Below are positions 37,222-46,736 of a DNA stretch of 64,000 nt, piece by piece. The stretch is from positions 1 to 64,000 of the forward strand of contig NZ_FWFY01000002.1 of assembly GCF_900172345.1 (NCBI RefSeq), in the 5' to 3' direction. The notes under the pieces were generated by a model that was given only the letters and a program-made list of their open reading frames with translations, was not told the DNA's origin and did no database searches. A program made the translations under genes and the position numbers. The stretch is from Limimaricola soesokkakensis. Its GTDB lineage: Bacteria; Pseudomonadota; Alphaproteobacteria; Rhodobacterales; Rhodobacteraceae. Numbering within the stretch: the stretch's first letter is position 1; each line of letters begins with the position of its first letter.

Positions 37222-38118
37222 ATGAGGACGCAGAAGATGGATCGAGACTGGATCGCCACCGCCAAGACGCTCTCGGAAGCCCTGCCCTACCTGCAGCGCT
37301 ATTCCGGCGCGATCGTCGTGGTGAAGTTCGGCGGCAACGCCATGGGCGACGCCGATGCGATGGCCGAATTCGCCCGCGACATCGTGCTGATGCGCCAGGT
37401 CGGCGTGAACCCGGTGGTCGTGCATGGCGGCGGGCCGATGATCAACGAGATGCTCGGCAAGCTCGGCATCAAGTCCGATTTCGTGCGCGGCAAGCGTGTC
37501 ACCGATCAGGCCACCGTCGAGGTGGTCGAAATGGTTTTGACCGGTCTCGTCAACAAGCGCATCGTTCAAGCCATCATGGATGAGGGCGGCCGCGCCGTCG
37601 GTCTCTCGGGCAAGGATGACGACCTGATGGTCGCGGTGGCCGACGACCCGGAGCTGGGCTTCGTGGGGCGCCCGGTCGAGATGAACGTGCAGGTGCTGCG
37701 CGACATGTTCGGCGCCGGCATCATCCCGGTGGTCGCGCCGGTGGCGACTGGCATGGACCCGAACGAGACCTTCAATGTCAACGGCGACACCGCCGCCGGT
37801 GCCATCGCCGGCGCACTCAAGGCGGACCGGCTGCTGCTGCTGACCGACGTGTCGGGCGTCAAGGATGCGAGCGGCGAGGTCGTCACCCAGCTGTCCCCCG
37901 AGCAGGTCCGTCAGATGACCGCCGACGGCACCATCGCCGGCGGCATGATCCCCAAGACCGAGACGGCGCTGATGGCGCTGGAGCAGGGCGTGCGCGCCGT
38001 GGTGATCCTCGACGGCCGTCTGCCCAACGCCTCGCTGCTGGAACTGTTCACCGAGCATGGCGCCGGTTCGATCATCCGCTCGAGCGAGAGCCGGATGAAG
38101 CCGCGCAACGAGACATGA
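37222..38118 (+). CDS. argB: Acetylglutamate kinase
   Basis: ArgB phosphorylates N-acetylglutamate in arginine synthesis. The 298-residue protein has KFGGNAMGD (near 35), the HGGGPMIN acetylglutamate-binding loop, [18 protein letters not shown] and the [12 protein letters not shown] segment. It starts at ATG 37222 with AGGGG upstream; ATG 37237 is a less likely start. The N-terminal extension ([16 protein letters not shown]) is typical of arginine-sensitive enzymes, so feedback inhibition by arginine is likely. Confidence 0.97.
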   Translation: MRTQKMDRDWIATAKTLSEALPYLQRYSGAIVVVKFGGNAMGDADAMAEFARDIVLMRQVGVNPVVVHGGGPMINEMLGKLGIKSDFVRGKRVTDQATVEVVEMVLTGLVNKRIVQAIMDEGGRAVGLSGKDDDLMVAVADDPELGFVGRPVEMNVQVLRDMFGAGIIPVVAPVATGMDPNETFNVNGDTAAGAIAGALKADRLLLLTDVSGVKDASGEVVTQLSPEQVRQMTADGTIAGGMIPKTETALMALEQGVRAVVILDGRLPNASLLELFTEHGAGSIIRSSESRMKPRNET

Positions 38119-38609
38119 GCCTCGAGCTCGTCCTGATCCGCCACGCCAAGTCCGATTGGGGCGATTCCGGGCTCCGTGACCACGCCCGGCCGCTGGCGGC
38201 ACGCGGCCGCCGCGATGCGCCACGCATGGGTGCTTGGCTCGCGGCGGGCGGACACGTGCCCCAACTGGTGCTCTGCTCGGATGCCGTGCGTACGCGCGAG
38301 ACGCTGGCGCTGATGCAGCCAGAATGGGCCGAGACGCCCGAGATCCGCCACGAGGCCACGCTCTACGCCGCCCCGCCGCGGCAGCTTCTGGCGGCCCTGA
38401 AGGGCGTGCGGACCCGGCGGGTGGCGCTCGTCGCGCACAACCCCGGCATCGGCCGCCTCGCCGCCGATTTAGCGGCCGAGGCCCCGGCGCATCCGCGCTT
38501 TCACGACTACCCGACCTGCGCGGTCACCGTGCTGCAATTCGATGCGTGGGACTGGGCCGCGATCGGCAAGGGCCGCGTCGCCGCCTTCGCCATACCCGCC
38601 GACCTCTGA
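38115..38609 (+). CDS. SixA-type histidine phosphatase
   Basis: Histidine phosphatase of 164 residues, phosphoglycerate-mutase-like branch. The catalytic RHA motif ([11 protein letters not shown]) opens the protein, and the second catalytic His is in [14 protein letters not shown]. SixA in E. coli removes phosphate from phosphohistidine proteins such as NPr; the target here is unknown. It overlaps argB by 4 nt (ATGA), a fixed but functionally unexplained pairing. Confidence 0.87.
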   Translation: MSLELVLIRHAKSDWGDSGLRDHARPLAARGRRDAPRMGAWLAAGGHVPQLVLCSDAVRTRETLALMQPEWAETPEIRHEATLYAAPPRQLLAALKGVRTRRVALVAHNPGIGRLAADLAAEAPAHPRFHDYPTCAVTVLQFDAWDWAAIGKGRVAAFAIPADL

Positions 38610-38612
38610 ACG

Positions 38613-38640
38613 GCGAAAGGGGCCGCTTTCGCGCCCCCTT
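38613..38640. terminator. Weak hairpin between converging sixA-like gene and bztD
   Basis: GCGAAAG (38613-38619) pairs with CTTTCGC (38626-38632), and the flanking AAGGGG and CCCCCTT offer an alternative stem. No U-tract follows. It lies in an 85-nt gap between convergent genes, so termination is plausible but unproven. Confidence 0.35.
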
Positions 38641-38694
38641 CCCTGCTTCGTTTCGTGACCGCTCGTCTTCGCGGCCCTTCGAGCCGCGTCGCGG

Positions 38695-39489
38695 TCAATG
38701 GCCGAGGATCTGGCTCAGGAACAGCTTCGTCCGGTCGGATTTCGGGTTCTTGAAGAAGGCCTCCGGCTCGTTCTGCTCGACGATCTGGCCCTGATCCATG
38801 AAGATCACTCGGTTGGCGACCTGCCGCGCGAAGCCCATCTCGTGGGTCACGCAGAGCATGGTCATGCCTTCCTCGGCCAGCTCGATCATGGTGTCGAGCA
38901 CCTCCTTGATCATCTCCGGATCGAGCGCCGAGGTCGGCTCGTCGAACAGCATGATCCGCGGCTTCATGCACAGGCTTCGCGCGATGGCGACGCGCTGCTG
39001 CTGACCGCCCGAGAGCTGGCCGGGATACTTGTGCGCCTGCTCGGGGATCTTCACCTTCTCGAGGAAATGCATCGCGATTTCCTCGGCCTCGCGCTTGGGG
39101 GTCTTGCGAACCCAGATCGGTGCGAGGGTACAGTTCTCAAGGATCGTCAGATGCGGGAAGAGGTTGAAGTGCTGGAAGCACATCCCGACCTCGGAGCGGA
39201 TCTTGTCGATGTTCTTCAGATCCGAGGTGAGCTCAATCCCGTCGACGACGATCTTGCCGGCCTGATGCTCCTCGAGCCGGTTGATGCAGCGGATCAGCGT
39301 CGATTTGCCCGAGCCCGAAGGCCCGCAGATCACGATCCGCTCACCACGATAGACGGTGAGGTCGATGTCGCGCAGCACGTGGAACGAGCCGTACCACTTG
39401 TTCATGTTCGAGATCTCGATCGCGACCTCGTCGGAGACCTGCATCTGGCTGCGGTCGATGGTGCGGGCGGCGGTGGTGTCGGTCATCAC
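38695..39489 (-). CDS. bztD: Acidic amino acid ABC transporter ATP-binding protein
   Basis: ATPase of 264 residues of the polar-amino-acid uptake type. Walker [16 protein letters not shown], signature [15 protein letters not shown], Walker [14 protein letters not shown] and the switch His of [10 protein letters not shown] are all canonical. It drives the BztBC permease. It is the last gene of bztABCD, 7 nt after bztC. In Rhodobacter capsulatus this system takes up glutamate, glutamine, aspartate and asparagine. Confidence 0.94.
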   Translation of the reverse strand: MMTDTTAARTIDRSQMQVSDEVAIEISNMNKWYGSFHVLRDIDLTVYRGERIVICGPSGSGKSTLIRCINRLEEHQAGKIVVDGIELTSDLKNIDKIRSEVGMCFQHFNLFPHLTILENCTLAPIWVRKTPKREAEEIAMHFLEKVKIPEQAHKYPGQLSGGQQQRVAIARSLCMKPRIMLFDEPTSALDPEMIKEVLDTMIELAEEGMTMLCVTHEMGFARQVANRVIFMDQGQIVEQNEPEAFFKNPKSDRTKLFLSQILGH

Positions 39490-39496
39490 ACCCTCC

Positions 39497-40813
39497 TCAG
39501 TTGTGGCCGCGCTGGAGCTTTTTCTCCAGGTACAGCGAATAGCGGGACATGCTGAAGCAGCAGATGAAGAACAGCAGGCCGATGAAGACGAAAAGCTCCC
39601 AGTAGATGCCGTTCCACTCGGTCGAGGCGCGGATCGCGTTGCTGAGGCCGATCGGGTCCAAGAGGCCGATGAACACCACCAGCGTCGTGTCCTTGAACAG
39701 GCCGATGAAGGTGTTGACGATGCCGGGGATCGAGATCTTCAGGGCCTGCGGCAGGATGATCAGCCGCATCGACTGCCAGTAGGACAGGCCGAGGCTGTCG
39801 GCGCCCTCGTACTGGCCTTTGGGCAGCGCCGCGAGGCCGCCGCGCACGACCTCGGCGATATAGGCCGCGGCGAAGAGCGTCACCATGATGATGACCCGCA
39901 GCATCAGGTCAAAGTTGGTCCCCGGCGGCAGGAAGTAGTTCAGCAGCAGGGACGCGGTGAACAGCCAGACGATCAGCGGCACGCCACGGATGATCTCGAT
40001 GAAGCCCACCGAGATCTTGTTGATGATGAACAGGTCCGACTGCCGCCCCAGCGCCAGGAGGATGCCCAGCGGCAGCGACAGGATGATGCCGGCGATGCCG
40101 ATGATGAAGGACAGCATGAAGCCGCCGAAATCCTGGCTCGGCACGTATTCGATGCTCAGCGCCACCGCCTGCTCCAATTCCCGCGCGAGCGGGCCCGCGG
40201 TGTAGAGCCAGTAGATAATGGGCAGCGCCGCTGCGACGATGGAGGCGATGAGCGTGCCCGCCAGAGGCGCCAGCGCCCGCCACGCGGCCCAGCCCAGCAC
40301 GAAGCCGAGTGCGACCGAAACCGGGAACCAGACCGAGCCGCCCCAGAGCAGCCAGAACATCACGAAGGGCGAGATCGCGGTAAGCGCGAGCGCCTTGCGC
40401 GGCGTATGCGGGAACAGCACCGGCGCGATGGCGGCGAGGAAGATGATCAGTGACAGCACCGGGCGCCAGTAGAGTTCGCGCGGGTAGAAGCCGAACATCA
40501 GCTGCTGCCAGCGGTCGGTCAGCACTGCCCAGCAGGCGGCGGAGGTGCCCTCGGGCAGCGTGGCGTCGCGGATCTCGCGGCATTCGGTGAGCGACGAGGC
40601 GTCCCAGATGCCCCTGATCACCCATGGCATGGTGTGCGACAGCGCCCACCAGATCACGTAGAGCGAGATCAGCGTCGTGATGATGTTGAACCAGCCGGAG
40701 AACAGGTTCTCGCGCATCCAGAGGACGGCGCCGCGGTTGCCCGCCGGCGGCTCGGATTGCGGGATCATGCTCTCGCGGACGAAGGAGACGGTCTGCGCAT
40801 GCGTGTCGGACAT
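39497..40813 (-). CDS. bztC: Acidic amino acid ABC transporter permease
   Basis: Permease of 438 residues. An extended N-terminal half has several helices not found in simple HisM-type permeases. The C-terminal half is the classic HisMQ domain with the EAA loop ([20 protein letters not shown]). It forms the channel with BztB. The 1-nt gap from bztB shows coupling. The unusual N-terminal extension is typical of Bzt/Aap permeases. Confidence 0.94.
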   Translation of the reverse strand: MSDTHAQTVSFVRESMIPQSEPPAGNRGAVLWMRENLFSGWFNIITTLISLYVIWWALSHTMPWVIRGIWDASSLTECREIRDATLPEGTSAACWAVLTDRWQQLMFGFYPRELYWRPVLSLIIFLAAIAPVLFPHTPRKALALTAISPFVMFWLLWGGSVWFPVSVALGFVLGWAAWRALAPLAGTLIASIVAAALPIIYWLYTAGPLARELEQAVALSIEYVPSQDFGGFMLSFIIGIAGIILSLPLGILLALGRQSDLFIINKISVGFIEIIRGVPLIVWLFTASLLLNYFLPPGTNFDLMLRVIIMVTLFAAAYIAEVVRGGLAALPKGQYEGADSLGLSYWQSMRLIILPQALKISIPGIVNTFIGLFKDTTLVVFIGLLDPIGLSNAIRASTEWNGIYWELFVFIGLLFFICCFSMSRYSLYLEKKLQRGHN

Positions 40814-40814
40814 C

Positions 40815-42341
40815 TCAGCGCTCCTTCAGTTTCACGCGGGAATTGTAGAGGTTCATGGCGCTCGAAATGATCAGGCTGGTGACCAGGTAGAACAGCCCCA
40901 GCAGCAGCATCCCCTCCAGCTCCTTGCCGGTCTGGTTGATGGTGATGCCGCCCAGTGTCGAGCGCACGTCCATGTAGCCCACCGCGATCGCCAGCGACGA
41001 GTTCTTGGTGAGGTTGAGATATTGCGAGATCATCGGCGGGATGATGACGCGCAGCGCCTGCGGCAAGATCACCAGTCGCATGGTGCGCGAAGGCTTGATG
41101 CCCAGCGCATAGGCCGCCTCGGTCTGGCCCTTGGAGACCGACAGGATGCCGCCGCGCACGTTCTCGGCGATGAATGCGCCGGTATAGAGCGACAGCGCCA
41201 GCCACAGCGCGATCAGCGAGTTGCGAAGCTGCAGCCCGCCCTCGAAGTTGAAGCCACCCAACACCGGGCGCTCGAACTCCACCGGCATGCCGCGCCGGAT
41301 CGTGTCGGACAGCGCCACGGCGCCTGCGGGCACGGTGGCGAGATCGACCGAGGCCGGCAGCGACAGAATGTTGCAGTTGCCCGCCTCGAGCGCGGCGAGC
41401 GCGCCTGCGGCATCCTCGACAGCGACGTAGTTGAAGCGGATCTCCTGGCTGCGCATCAGCCGGCGCAGGTTCAGCGATTCGGTGGAGAACGGCACCGCGC
41501 AGGCGTTGATCGTCTGTTGGCTGGCGGCGTAATCGGTCAGCGTCATGCCCTCGGTAGCGCCGGTGGCCAGCACCGGCTGCGTCACCCGGCCCGAGGTCAT
41601 GCCCAGCGCCAGGAAGGCGACGGCGGTCGGAACGATCAGCAGTCCCAGCGTACCCCAGCCGATCGGCAGGATGCGCCCGGTCTGCTCCTGCGTGCGATGC
41701 GCGTAGCGCCGCCAGAAGAAGATCGCGACCAGCGACACGAGGAACACGGCGAGCAGGATGCCCGCGCCCGCGCCCCAGAACGGCGCCGGGATGAACACGC
41801 CGCGATTGGTGATGGCGATGGTGTCGCCAAGGATCATCGAGGCGTCGCCGCCCTCGCGGAAATCGCGGGGCTGCGGCGTGGCCTCGGTCATCAGGGCGAA
41901 GATGAGGAGGATCCACAGCAGCACGGGGATGTTGCGGAAGCCCTCGACATAGACGGCCATCAGCTTGGCCACGAGCCAGTTCTTGGACAGGCGCAGCACC
42001 CCTGCCAGAACGCCGACGACGGTGGCCAGCGCGCAGCCCAGCACCGCGATCAGCAGCGTGTTGAGAATCCCTACCAGCGCGGCGCGGCCATGGGTCGAGG
42101 CGCTGTCATATTCGATCAGGCGCTGGTTGATATCGTAGCCCGCGCGCTGGCCGAGAAAGCCGAAGTCGAAATCCTTGCCGAGCGCCGAGAGGTTGGCGAT
42201 GGTGTTCGATACCAGCCAGCTCAACCCCAGCATCAGCGCGATGAAGGCGATCACCTGGATCGTGAGGGAGCGGTAGCGGGTATCGTAGATGAGCTGGCTC
42301 GGCCGGAAACCGGCCTTCGGAGCATCCGAGGTCGTGGTCAT
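40815..42341 (-). CDS. bztB: Acidic amino acid ABC transporter permease
   Basis: Permease of 508 residues. The N-terminal part has HisMQ-like helices, a long central periplasmic insertion (about 255-365) interrupts the domain, and the C-terminal half carries the EAA loop (ENVRGGILSVSKGQTEAAYA). Bzt/AapQ proteins show this insertion. It pairs with BztC. It lies 135 nt downstream of bztA, across a strong hairpin. Confidence 0.94.
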   Translation of the reverse strand: MTTTSDAPKAGFRPSQLIYDTRYRSLTIQVIAFIALMLGLSWLVSNTIANLSALGKDFDFGFLGQRAGYDINQRLIEYDSASTHGRAALVGILNTLLIAVLGCALATVVGVLAGVLRLSKNWLVAKLMAVYVEGFRNIPVLLWILLIFALMTEATPQPRDFREGGDASMILGDTIAITNRGVFIPAPFWGAGAGILLAVFLVSLVAIFFWRRYAHRTQEQTGRILPIGWGTLGLLIVPTAVAFLALGMTSGRVTQPVLATGATEGMTLTDYAASQQTINACAVPFSTESLNLRRLMRSQEIRFNYVAVEDAAGALAALEAGNCNILSLPASVDLATVPAGAVALSDTIRRGMPVEFERPVLGGFNFEGGLQLRNSLIALWLALSLYTGAFIAENVRGGILSVSKGQTEAAYALGIKPSRTMRLVILPQALRVIIPPMISQYLNLTKNSSLAIAVGYMDVRSTLGGITINQTGKELEGMLLLGLFYLVTSLIISSAMNLYNSRVKLKER

Positions 42342-42444
42342 GCAATGGTCCCCGTTGGTCCCCTCGCCGGTTGCGCGCCGGTTGCTCCGGCTGCGCCCTG
42401 CACTCGGGGGGCGGCGGCGCTTCGCGCCTTGTCCGTGATTGGTG

Positions 42445-42469
42445 GGGAGGGGCGCAGAACGCCCCTCCC
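42445..42469 (-). other. Hairpin between bztA and bztB
   Basis: A 10-bp perfect stem, GGGAGGGGCG with CGCCCCTCCC, has a 5-nt loop and no U-tract. It lies 7 nt beyond the bztA stop in the 135-nt gap before bztB. Such a structure would protect the bztA message from 3' decay, or partly stop transcription, so that binding protein exceeds permease. Confidence 0.7.
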
Positions 42470-42476
42470 GGGATGC

Positions 42477-43496
42477 TTAGCGGAACGGCGGCGCGTAGAT
42501 CAGACCGCCATTGGTCCACTGCGCGTTCAGACCGCGCGCCAGACCGATCGGGGTGTTCTCGCCGATGTTCTTCTCGAAGATCTCGCCATAGTTGCCGCCG
42601 GCGGCGATCGCGTTCTTGGCCCACTCGTTCTCGAGGCCGATCATCGCGCCCAGCTCGCCCTCGGTGCCCAGCAGGCGGTTCACCTCGGGGTTGGTGCCCG
42701 GCGCGGCCGCCAGCTCATTGACATTGGCCGAGGTCACGCCGAATTCTTCGGCCGCGATCAGCGCATTGAGGGTCCAGCGCACGATGTCGCCCCACTCGTT
42801 GTCGCCGTGGCGCACCAGCGGGCCGAGCGGCTCCTTGGAGATGATCTCGGGCAGGATCACGTGCTCGCCCGGGTTCTCGAAGGTGGCGCGGGTCGCGGCG
42901 AGGCCGGAGGCGTCGGTGGTGTAGGCGTCGCAGGCACCGGCGAGGTACTGCTGCTGCGCCTCGGCGTTGGTCTCAACCGGGACCGGCTCGTAGCTGATGT
43001 TGTTGTTGCGGAAGAAGTCCGCGAGGTTCAGCTCGGTGGTGGTGCCGGTCTGGATGCAGACGGTGGCGCCGTCGAGATCCTTGGCCGAGGACACGCCCAG
43101 CGCGGTCGGCACGATGAAGCCCTGGCCGTCATAGTAGTTGACGCCGGCGAAATCAAACTTGAGATCGGTGTCGCGCGAGAAGGTCCAGGTGGTGTTGCGC
43201 GCCAGCATGTCGATCTCGCCCGAGGCCAGCGCGGTGAAGCGGGTCTGGCCGGTGGTGGGCACGAAGTTGACAGCGGTCGGATCGCCCAGCACGGCGGCGG
43301 CGACGGCGCGGCAGACGGCGACGTCGAAGCCCTCCCAGACGCCGTTGGCGTCGGGGGCGCCGAAGCCGGCCAGGCCGGTCACCACGCCGCAGTTCAGCTC
43401 GCCCCGCTCCTTGACATCGTCAAGCGTGGCGGCCTGCGCCGCTCCGGCGACGAGACCGGTGACGGTCAGCGCGCCGAAGAGTACGGATTTCTTCAT
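42477..43496 (-). CDS. bztA: Glutamate/glutamine/aspartate/asparagine-binding protein
   Basis: Periplasmic binding protein of 339 residues. The signal peptide (KKSVLFGALTVTGLVAGAAQA, cleaved near 22) is followed by a SBP_bac_3 fold with GFDVAVCRAVAAAVLGD and the ligand segment ARNTTWTFSRDTD. It captures acidic and amide amino acids for BztBCD. ATG 43496 is preferred because the signal peptide starts there; the frame extends upstream without a signal. Confidence 0.95.
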   Translation of the reverse strand: MKKSVLFGALTVTGLVAGAAQAATLDDVKERGELNCGVVTGLAGFGAPDANGVWEGFDVAVCRAVAAAVLGDPTAVNFVPTTGQTRFTALASGEIDMLARNTTWTFSRDTDLKFDFAGVNYYDGQGFIVPTALGVSSAKDLDGATVCIQTGTTTELNLADFFRNNNISYEPVPVETNAEAQQQYLAGACDAYTTDASGLAATRATFENPGEHVILPEIISKEPLGPLVRHGDNEWGDIVRWTLNALIAAEEFGVTSANVNELAAAPGTNPEVNRLLGTEGELGAMIGLENEWAKNAIAAGGNYGEIFEKNIGENTPIGLARGLNAQWTNGGLIYAPPFR

Positions 43497-43697
43497 GAAT
43501 AACCTCTTCCTGAGTTGCGGCCCCTCTTGGCGGGGGCGGCATTCTTGTTGCCGGGCCGCCGCGCGGCACGACGATCTGCAAGGACCGTTAAGATCCCGAC
43601 GGCGCCAGTTGGGCAATCTTTCGCCGTCAGGTCAAGGGCTGCCCCCTGTCCTTGCCGGACACAGACGCGGGGTAAATAAGCAGGGGCGCATGCAAAA

Positions 43698-43723
43698 CGG
43701 GCGGTTCATCGATGAACCGCCCG
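43698..43723 (-). terminator. Terminator after the ATP12 gene (perfect 26-bp palindrome)
   Basis: CGGGCGGTTCATC is followed at once by its exact complement, GATGAACCGCCCG, giving a 13-bp stem. On the minus strand TTTT follows. It lies 33 nt after the ATP12 stop (43756) and ends the crcB-to-ATP12 operon upstream of the bztA promoter region. Confidence 0.85.
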
Positions 43724-43755
43724 CTCAGGATGCGCAGAACCGGTTGAGGTGCCGC

Positions 43756-44463
43756 CTAGTGCAGCAGCCGCCAGAAGGAGGCCGCGTCGAGAAAGGCGGT
43801 GCGCTTGACCTGCGCCATCGCCTCCGCCTCCTCATCGGCACCCCATTGTTCGATCTGCCATTCCTCGTCGAGCCGCGACAGCCGCCAGGCCTCCTCGGCC
43901 TCCAGACGCTCCTCGATGACCGCGAGCGCCAACACCAGCGACCCCGACAGCGCCACGAGATCGTGAAAGGCCGCGAGGGCGAATGGCTCCATCTCGCGCA
44001 CCGGGGCGGACAGCCGCTCCAGCGCGGCCGCGTCCTGCGTCACCGGCATGACGCCGGATACGGTGGAGAGCTCCGCGCCGTAACGCTCCCTGACCCAGTC
44101 GAGCAAGGGGTCCCACTCGACCGCCTGCCGGGCCACCAGCTCGGCCGGGCCCAGGGCGCGGTAGCACAGGAGGTCCGAGCCGCCATAGGCCGCCAGCATC
44201 TCGGCCACCTCGGCACGCTGCAAGGCGACCTTGTCGATCGCCGAGTTCGAGGTGCGGGTGACTGGCATGCTGCGGGGATCGATCCGTTCCTCCTGGGCCT
44301 GCCACTCGGCAGCGACCGCCCGTGCCAGCGCCTGCGTTGGCAGCACCAGCGCCGCCTTGGCGGGGGTGCGCACAGGCCGGCTGTCGAGCAGCACCTGCCA
44401 GCCGCCCTCTGCGGGGGCGATGCCAGCCTCTTTCCAGAACCGCTTGGCCTTCCATTCGCTCAT
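43756..44463 (-). CDS. ATP12-family chaperone for F1-ATPase assembly
   Basis: Protein of 235 residues like mitochondrial Atp12, which binds the F1 alpha subunit before assembly. The family start KAKRFWKEAGIAP, the LDSRPVRTPAKAALVLPT segment and the central SDLLCYRA match. Found in alphaproteobacteria and mitochondria. TGATG overlap with the HAD gene fixes the start at 44463. It ends a four-gene overlapping operon with crcB, an RluA-type synthase and a HAD phosphatase. Confidence 0.93.
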   Translation of the reverse strand: MSEWKAKRFWKEAGIAPAEGGWQVLLDSRPVRTPAKAALVLPTQALARAVAAEWQAQEERIDPRSMPVTRTSNSAIDKVALQRAEVAEMLAAYGGSDLLCYRALGPAELVARQAVEWDPLLDWVRERYGAELSTVSGVMPVTQDAAALERLSAPVREMEPFALAAFHDLVALSGSLVLALAVIEERLEAEEAWRLSRLDEEWQIEQWGADEEAEAMAQVKRTAFLDAASFWRLLH

Positions 44464-45134
44464 CAGGTCGTCTCCGTCAGGTCGTCGAGCGCGGGCGCGA
44501 GCCCGGCCCAGTCGTGGATGATCCGGTCGGCCATGAGCCCGGCCGCCGGCTGGTAGCCCCAGCCCACCCCGATCGAGGCCACGCCTGCGGCGCGCGCCAT
44601 GTCGACGTCGAAGCGGGTGTCGCCCACCATCACAGCCCGCTGCGCCGCCACGCCGGTTTCAATGAGCGCGGCTTGGATCATCGCCGGGTTCGGCTTGGAG
44701 GGGTGGTCGTCTGCGGTTTGCCGGCTGTGGAACATCCCCTCCAGCTCATGCGCCTCGATCAGCCGGTCGAGCCCGCGCCGCGACTTGCCCGTTGCCACCG
44801 CCAAAAGCGTGAACGGCTCGCCCGCAAGCCGGTCGAGCGTCTCGCGCGCCCCGGGATAGAAGGGGCTGCTCTCGGGCCCATGCGCCCGCCGCAGATCGGC
44901 ATAGGCGGTGCAGTAGGTCGCGATCATGCGGGCGCGGGTGTCGCTGTCTCGATCGCCGGCCAGCCTCAGGAAGGTCTCGGGCAGCGACAGCCCGACCCCC
45001 GACAGGACCCGCTCGCGCGGCGGCGTCTCCAGCCCCTCCGAAGCGAAGGCGGCCGCCATGGCGGCGAGGATGTCGCGCTGGCTGTCGACCAGCGTGCCGT
45101 CGACGTCGAAGATCACCAGCCGCAGGTCGCTCAT
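44463..45134 (-). CDS. HAD-family phosphatase, phosphoglycolate phosphatase-like
   Basis: Hydrolase of 223 residues with DVDGTLVDSQRDILAAM (motif I, 9-25), AVATGKSRRG (motif II), KPNPAM (motif III, Lys) and VGDTRFDVDMARAAG (motif IV). The helical cap suggests a Gph-like small-molecule phosphatase. It overlaps the stops and starts of its neighbours (rluA-type upstream by 4 nt, ATP12 downstream), so it belongs to that operon. True substrate unknown; pseudouridine 5'-phosphate or phosphoglycolate are guesses. Confidence 0.86.
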   Translation of the reverse strand: MSDLRLVIFDVDGTLVDSQRDILAAMAAAFASEGLETPPRERVLSGVGLSLPETFLRLAGDRDSDTRARMIATYCTAYADLRRAHGPESSPFYPGARETLDRLAGEPFTLLAVATGKSRRGLDRLIEAHELEGMFHSRQTADDHPSKPNPAMIQAALIETGVAAQRAVMVGDTRFDVDMARAAGVASIGVGWGYQPAAGLMADRIIHDWAGLAPALDDLTETT

Positions 45135-46189
45135 GCCAGCGGGTCGTTCGGATCGAAGGGGTCCATCGGCGCCTCGCGCGCATCCCAGCCGAGAAAGTCC
45201 CAAGTCCGCTCCATGTGCTCGGGCAGCGGCGCCACGAGCTGCAGCACCGCCTTGGTCACCGGGTGCTCGATCTTCAGCGAGCGCGCATGCAGATGCAGCT
45301 TGCGGTCGATCTCGGCGCCAAGGCCGGACCCCCAGCCATCGCCGAGATTTTCCTGGCTCGAACCGCCATATTTGCCGTCGCCCACCACCGGGTGGCCGAT
45401 CTCGGCCATGTGGGCGCGCAGCTGGTGGGTGCGCCCCGTCACCGGCACCAGAGCCATCCACGACACCCGCTGTCCCAGCGCGCTGATCGTGGCGAATTCG
45501 GTGGTGGCGCGCTTGGCGCCCGGCGTCGTGTCGACCTCGGCGGGGTGGATGCACTGCATCTTCTCGCCCTCGCCGCCCTTGCCATGGCCCATCGCCTTCA
45601 CGAGACCATACTTGATGATGCCCGCGCGCGGCTGCGGCGCACCGGCGACGGCGGCCCAGTAGATCTTGCGGGTCTCGCGGTGCTTGAGGTTCTCGGTCAG
45701 ACCCTTGGCCGCCATGCGGGTGCGCGCCAGCAGCAGCACGCCCGAGGTGTCCTTGTCGAGCCGGTGCACAAGGCGCGGCTTGTCCTCGAAGCCGTCGCGC
45801 AGCGCCTCGGCGAGGCCGTCGACATGCTTGGAAACGCCGGATCCCCCTTGGGTCGGCAGGCCGGCGGGCTTGTTGATCGCGATGATGTGGTCGTCGCGGT
45901 AGATCACGCAGCCGCGGATCATCTCCGCGTCCTTCTTGGAAATCTGGCTGCGGTCGACGGGCCGGCTTTCGACCTCGTGCGCCTCGGGAATGGGGGGCAC
46001 GCGCACGCTCTGGCCGACCTCGAGCCGCGTCGCGGGCTTCACGCGACCGCCCTCGACCCGAAGCTCGCCCTTGCGGCACATCTTTTCGATCCGGGTCTGG
46101 GCCAGATGGGGAAACCGCCGCTTGAGCCAGCGGTCGAGCCGCTGATCGCCCTCGTCGGCCCCGACGGTGATGGTCTGCACGCCGCTCAT
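45131..46189 (-). CDS. rluC: RluA-family 23S rRNA pseudouridine synthase
   Basis: Enzyme of 352 residues with an N-terminal S4 RNA-binding domain (about 18-78) and the catalytic domain carrying RLVHRLDKDTSGVLLLA with the essential Asp. The VTGRTHQLRAHM motif completes the active site. It resembles RluC, which modifies three uridines of 23S rRNA, but RluD-like targets cannot be excluded. AGGAG precedes ATG 46189. It overlaps crcB and the HAD gene by 4 nt each. Confidence 0.88.
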   Translation of the reverse strand: MSGVQTITVGADEGDQRLDRWLKRRFPHLAQTRIEKMCRKGELRVEGGRVKPATRLEVGQSVRVPPIPEAHEVESRPVDRSQISKKDAEMIRGCVIYRDDHIIAINKPAGLPTQGGSGVSKHVDGLAEALRDGFEDKPRLVHRLDKDTSGVLLLARTRMAAKGLTENLKHRETRKIYWAAVAGAPQPRAGIIKYGLVKAMGHGKGGEGEKMQCIHPAEVDTTPGAKRATTEFATISALGQRVSWMALVPVTGRTHQLRAHMAEIGHPVVGDGKYGGSSQENLGDGWGSGLGAEIDRKLHLHARSLKIEHPVTKAVLQLVAPLPEHMERTWDFLGWDAREAPMDPFDPNDPLA

Positions 46190-46539
46190 GAAAGGCTCCT
46201 TGCGATCCAGAGGCCCAAAGCACAGGCCACGATTGAGAGAATGACCGATCCCGCCACATAGGCCAGCGCCGCGCTCATGCGGCCCGCCTCGACAAGACGC
46301 AGCGCGTCGAGCGAGAAGGCCGAAAAGGTGGTGAAGCCGCCCAGCAGCCCGGTGATCAGCAACGGTGCCAGCGGCGCGCCGCGCCCCGCAAGCCACACGA
46401 ACAGCGCGCCGATCGCGAAGCTGCCCGCGACGTTCACGGCGAACGTGCCCATGGGAAAGGCCACGGCCTGCCCCACGAGAAATCGCAGGCTCGCGCCTGC
46501 GGCGCCGCCGAAGGCCACCAATGCAAGGGATGTCATCAT
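46186..46539 (-). CDS. crcB: Fluoride ion channel CrcB/Fluc
   Basis: Fluc channel subunit of 117 residues with four helices and the family motifs GGAAGASLRFL, FAVNVAGSFAIGAL (pore Asn) and LLGGFTTFSAFSLD. It works as a dual-topology dimer that exports fluoride. It leads the operon with the RluA-type synthase, HAD and ATP12. Upstream (46569-46574 on the minus strand) there is a TTGACA -35, but no good -10. I looked for the fluoride riboswitch pattern upstream and did not see one. Confidence 0.95.
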   Translation of the reverse strand: MMTSLALVAFGGAAGASLRFLVGQAVAFPMGTFAVNVAGSFAIGALFVWLAGRGAPLAPLLITGLLGGFTTFSAFSLDALRLVEAGRMSAALAYVAGSVILSIVACALGLWIARSLS

Positions 46540-46736
46540 CCGCGCGGTGTCGTTGGGTGCGCCCTGCTTGTCAAGCGGCGGCCCGCCCGGCCCGGTCCGC
46601 AGCGGCCCACAAGTTCAGCCCGTGCCGGATGACGCGAGGTGCGGCGGGTGGGCGACCCCTCTCCGGAAGGGCCGTGCTAGTATTGATCGGGCCTGCCCCG
46701 AGCCGGGGCGAATCGGCCATGCGAAGGAGTGAGACC

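Noticed and set aside
40677-43502. A 941-codon plus-strand open frame across bztA and bztB
   Set aside because: It mirrors the reverse complement of clear transporter genes and has the typical Gln/His/Arg-rich shadow composition.
46540-46736. Possible fluoride riboswitch upstream of crcB
   Set aside because: The conserved riboswitch core was looked for on the minus strand and not found; only a TTGACA -35 is visible.
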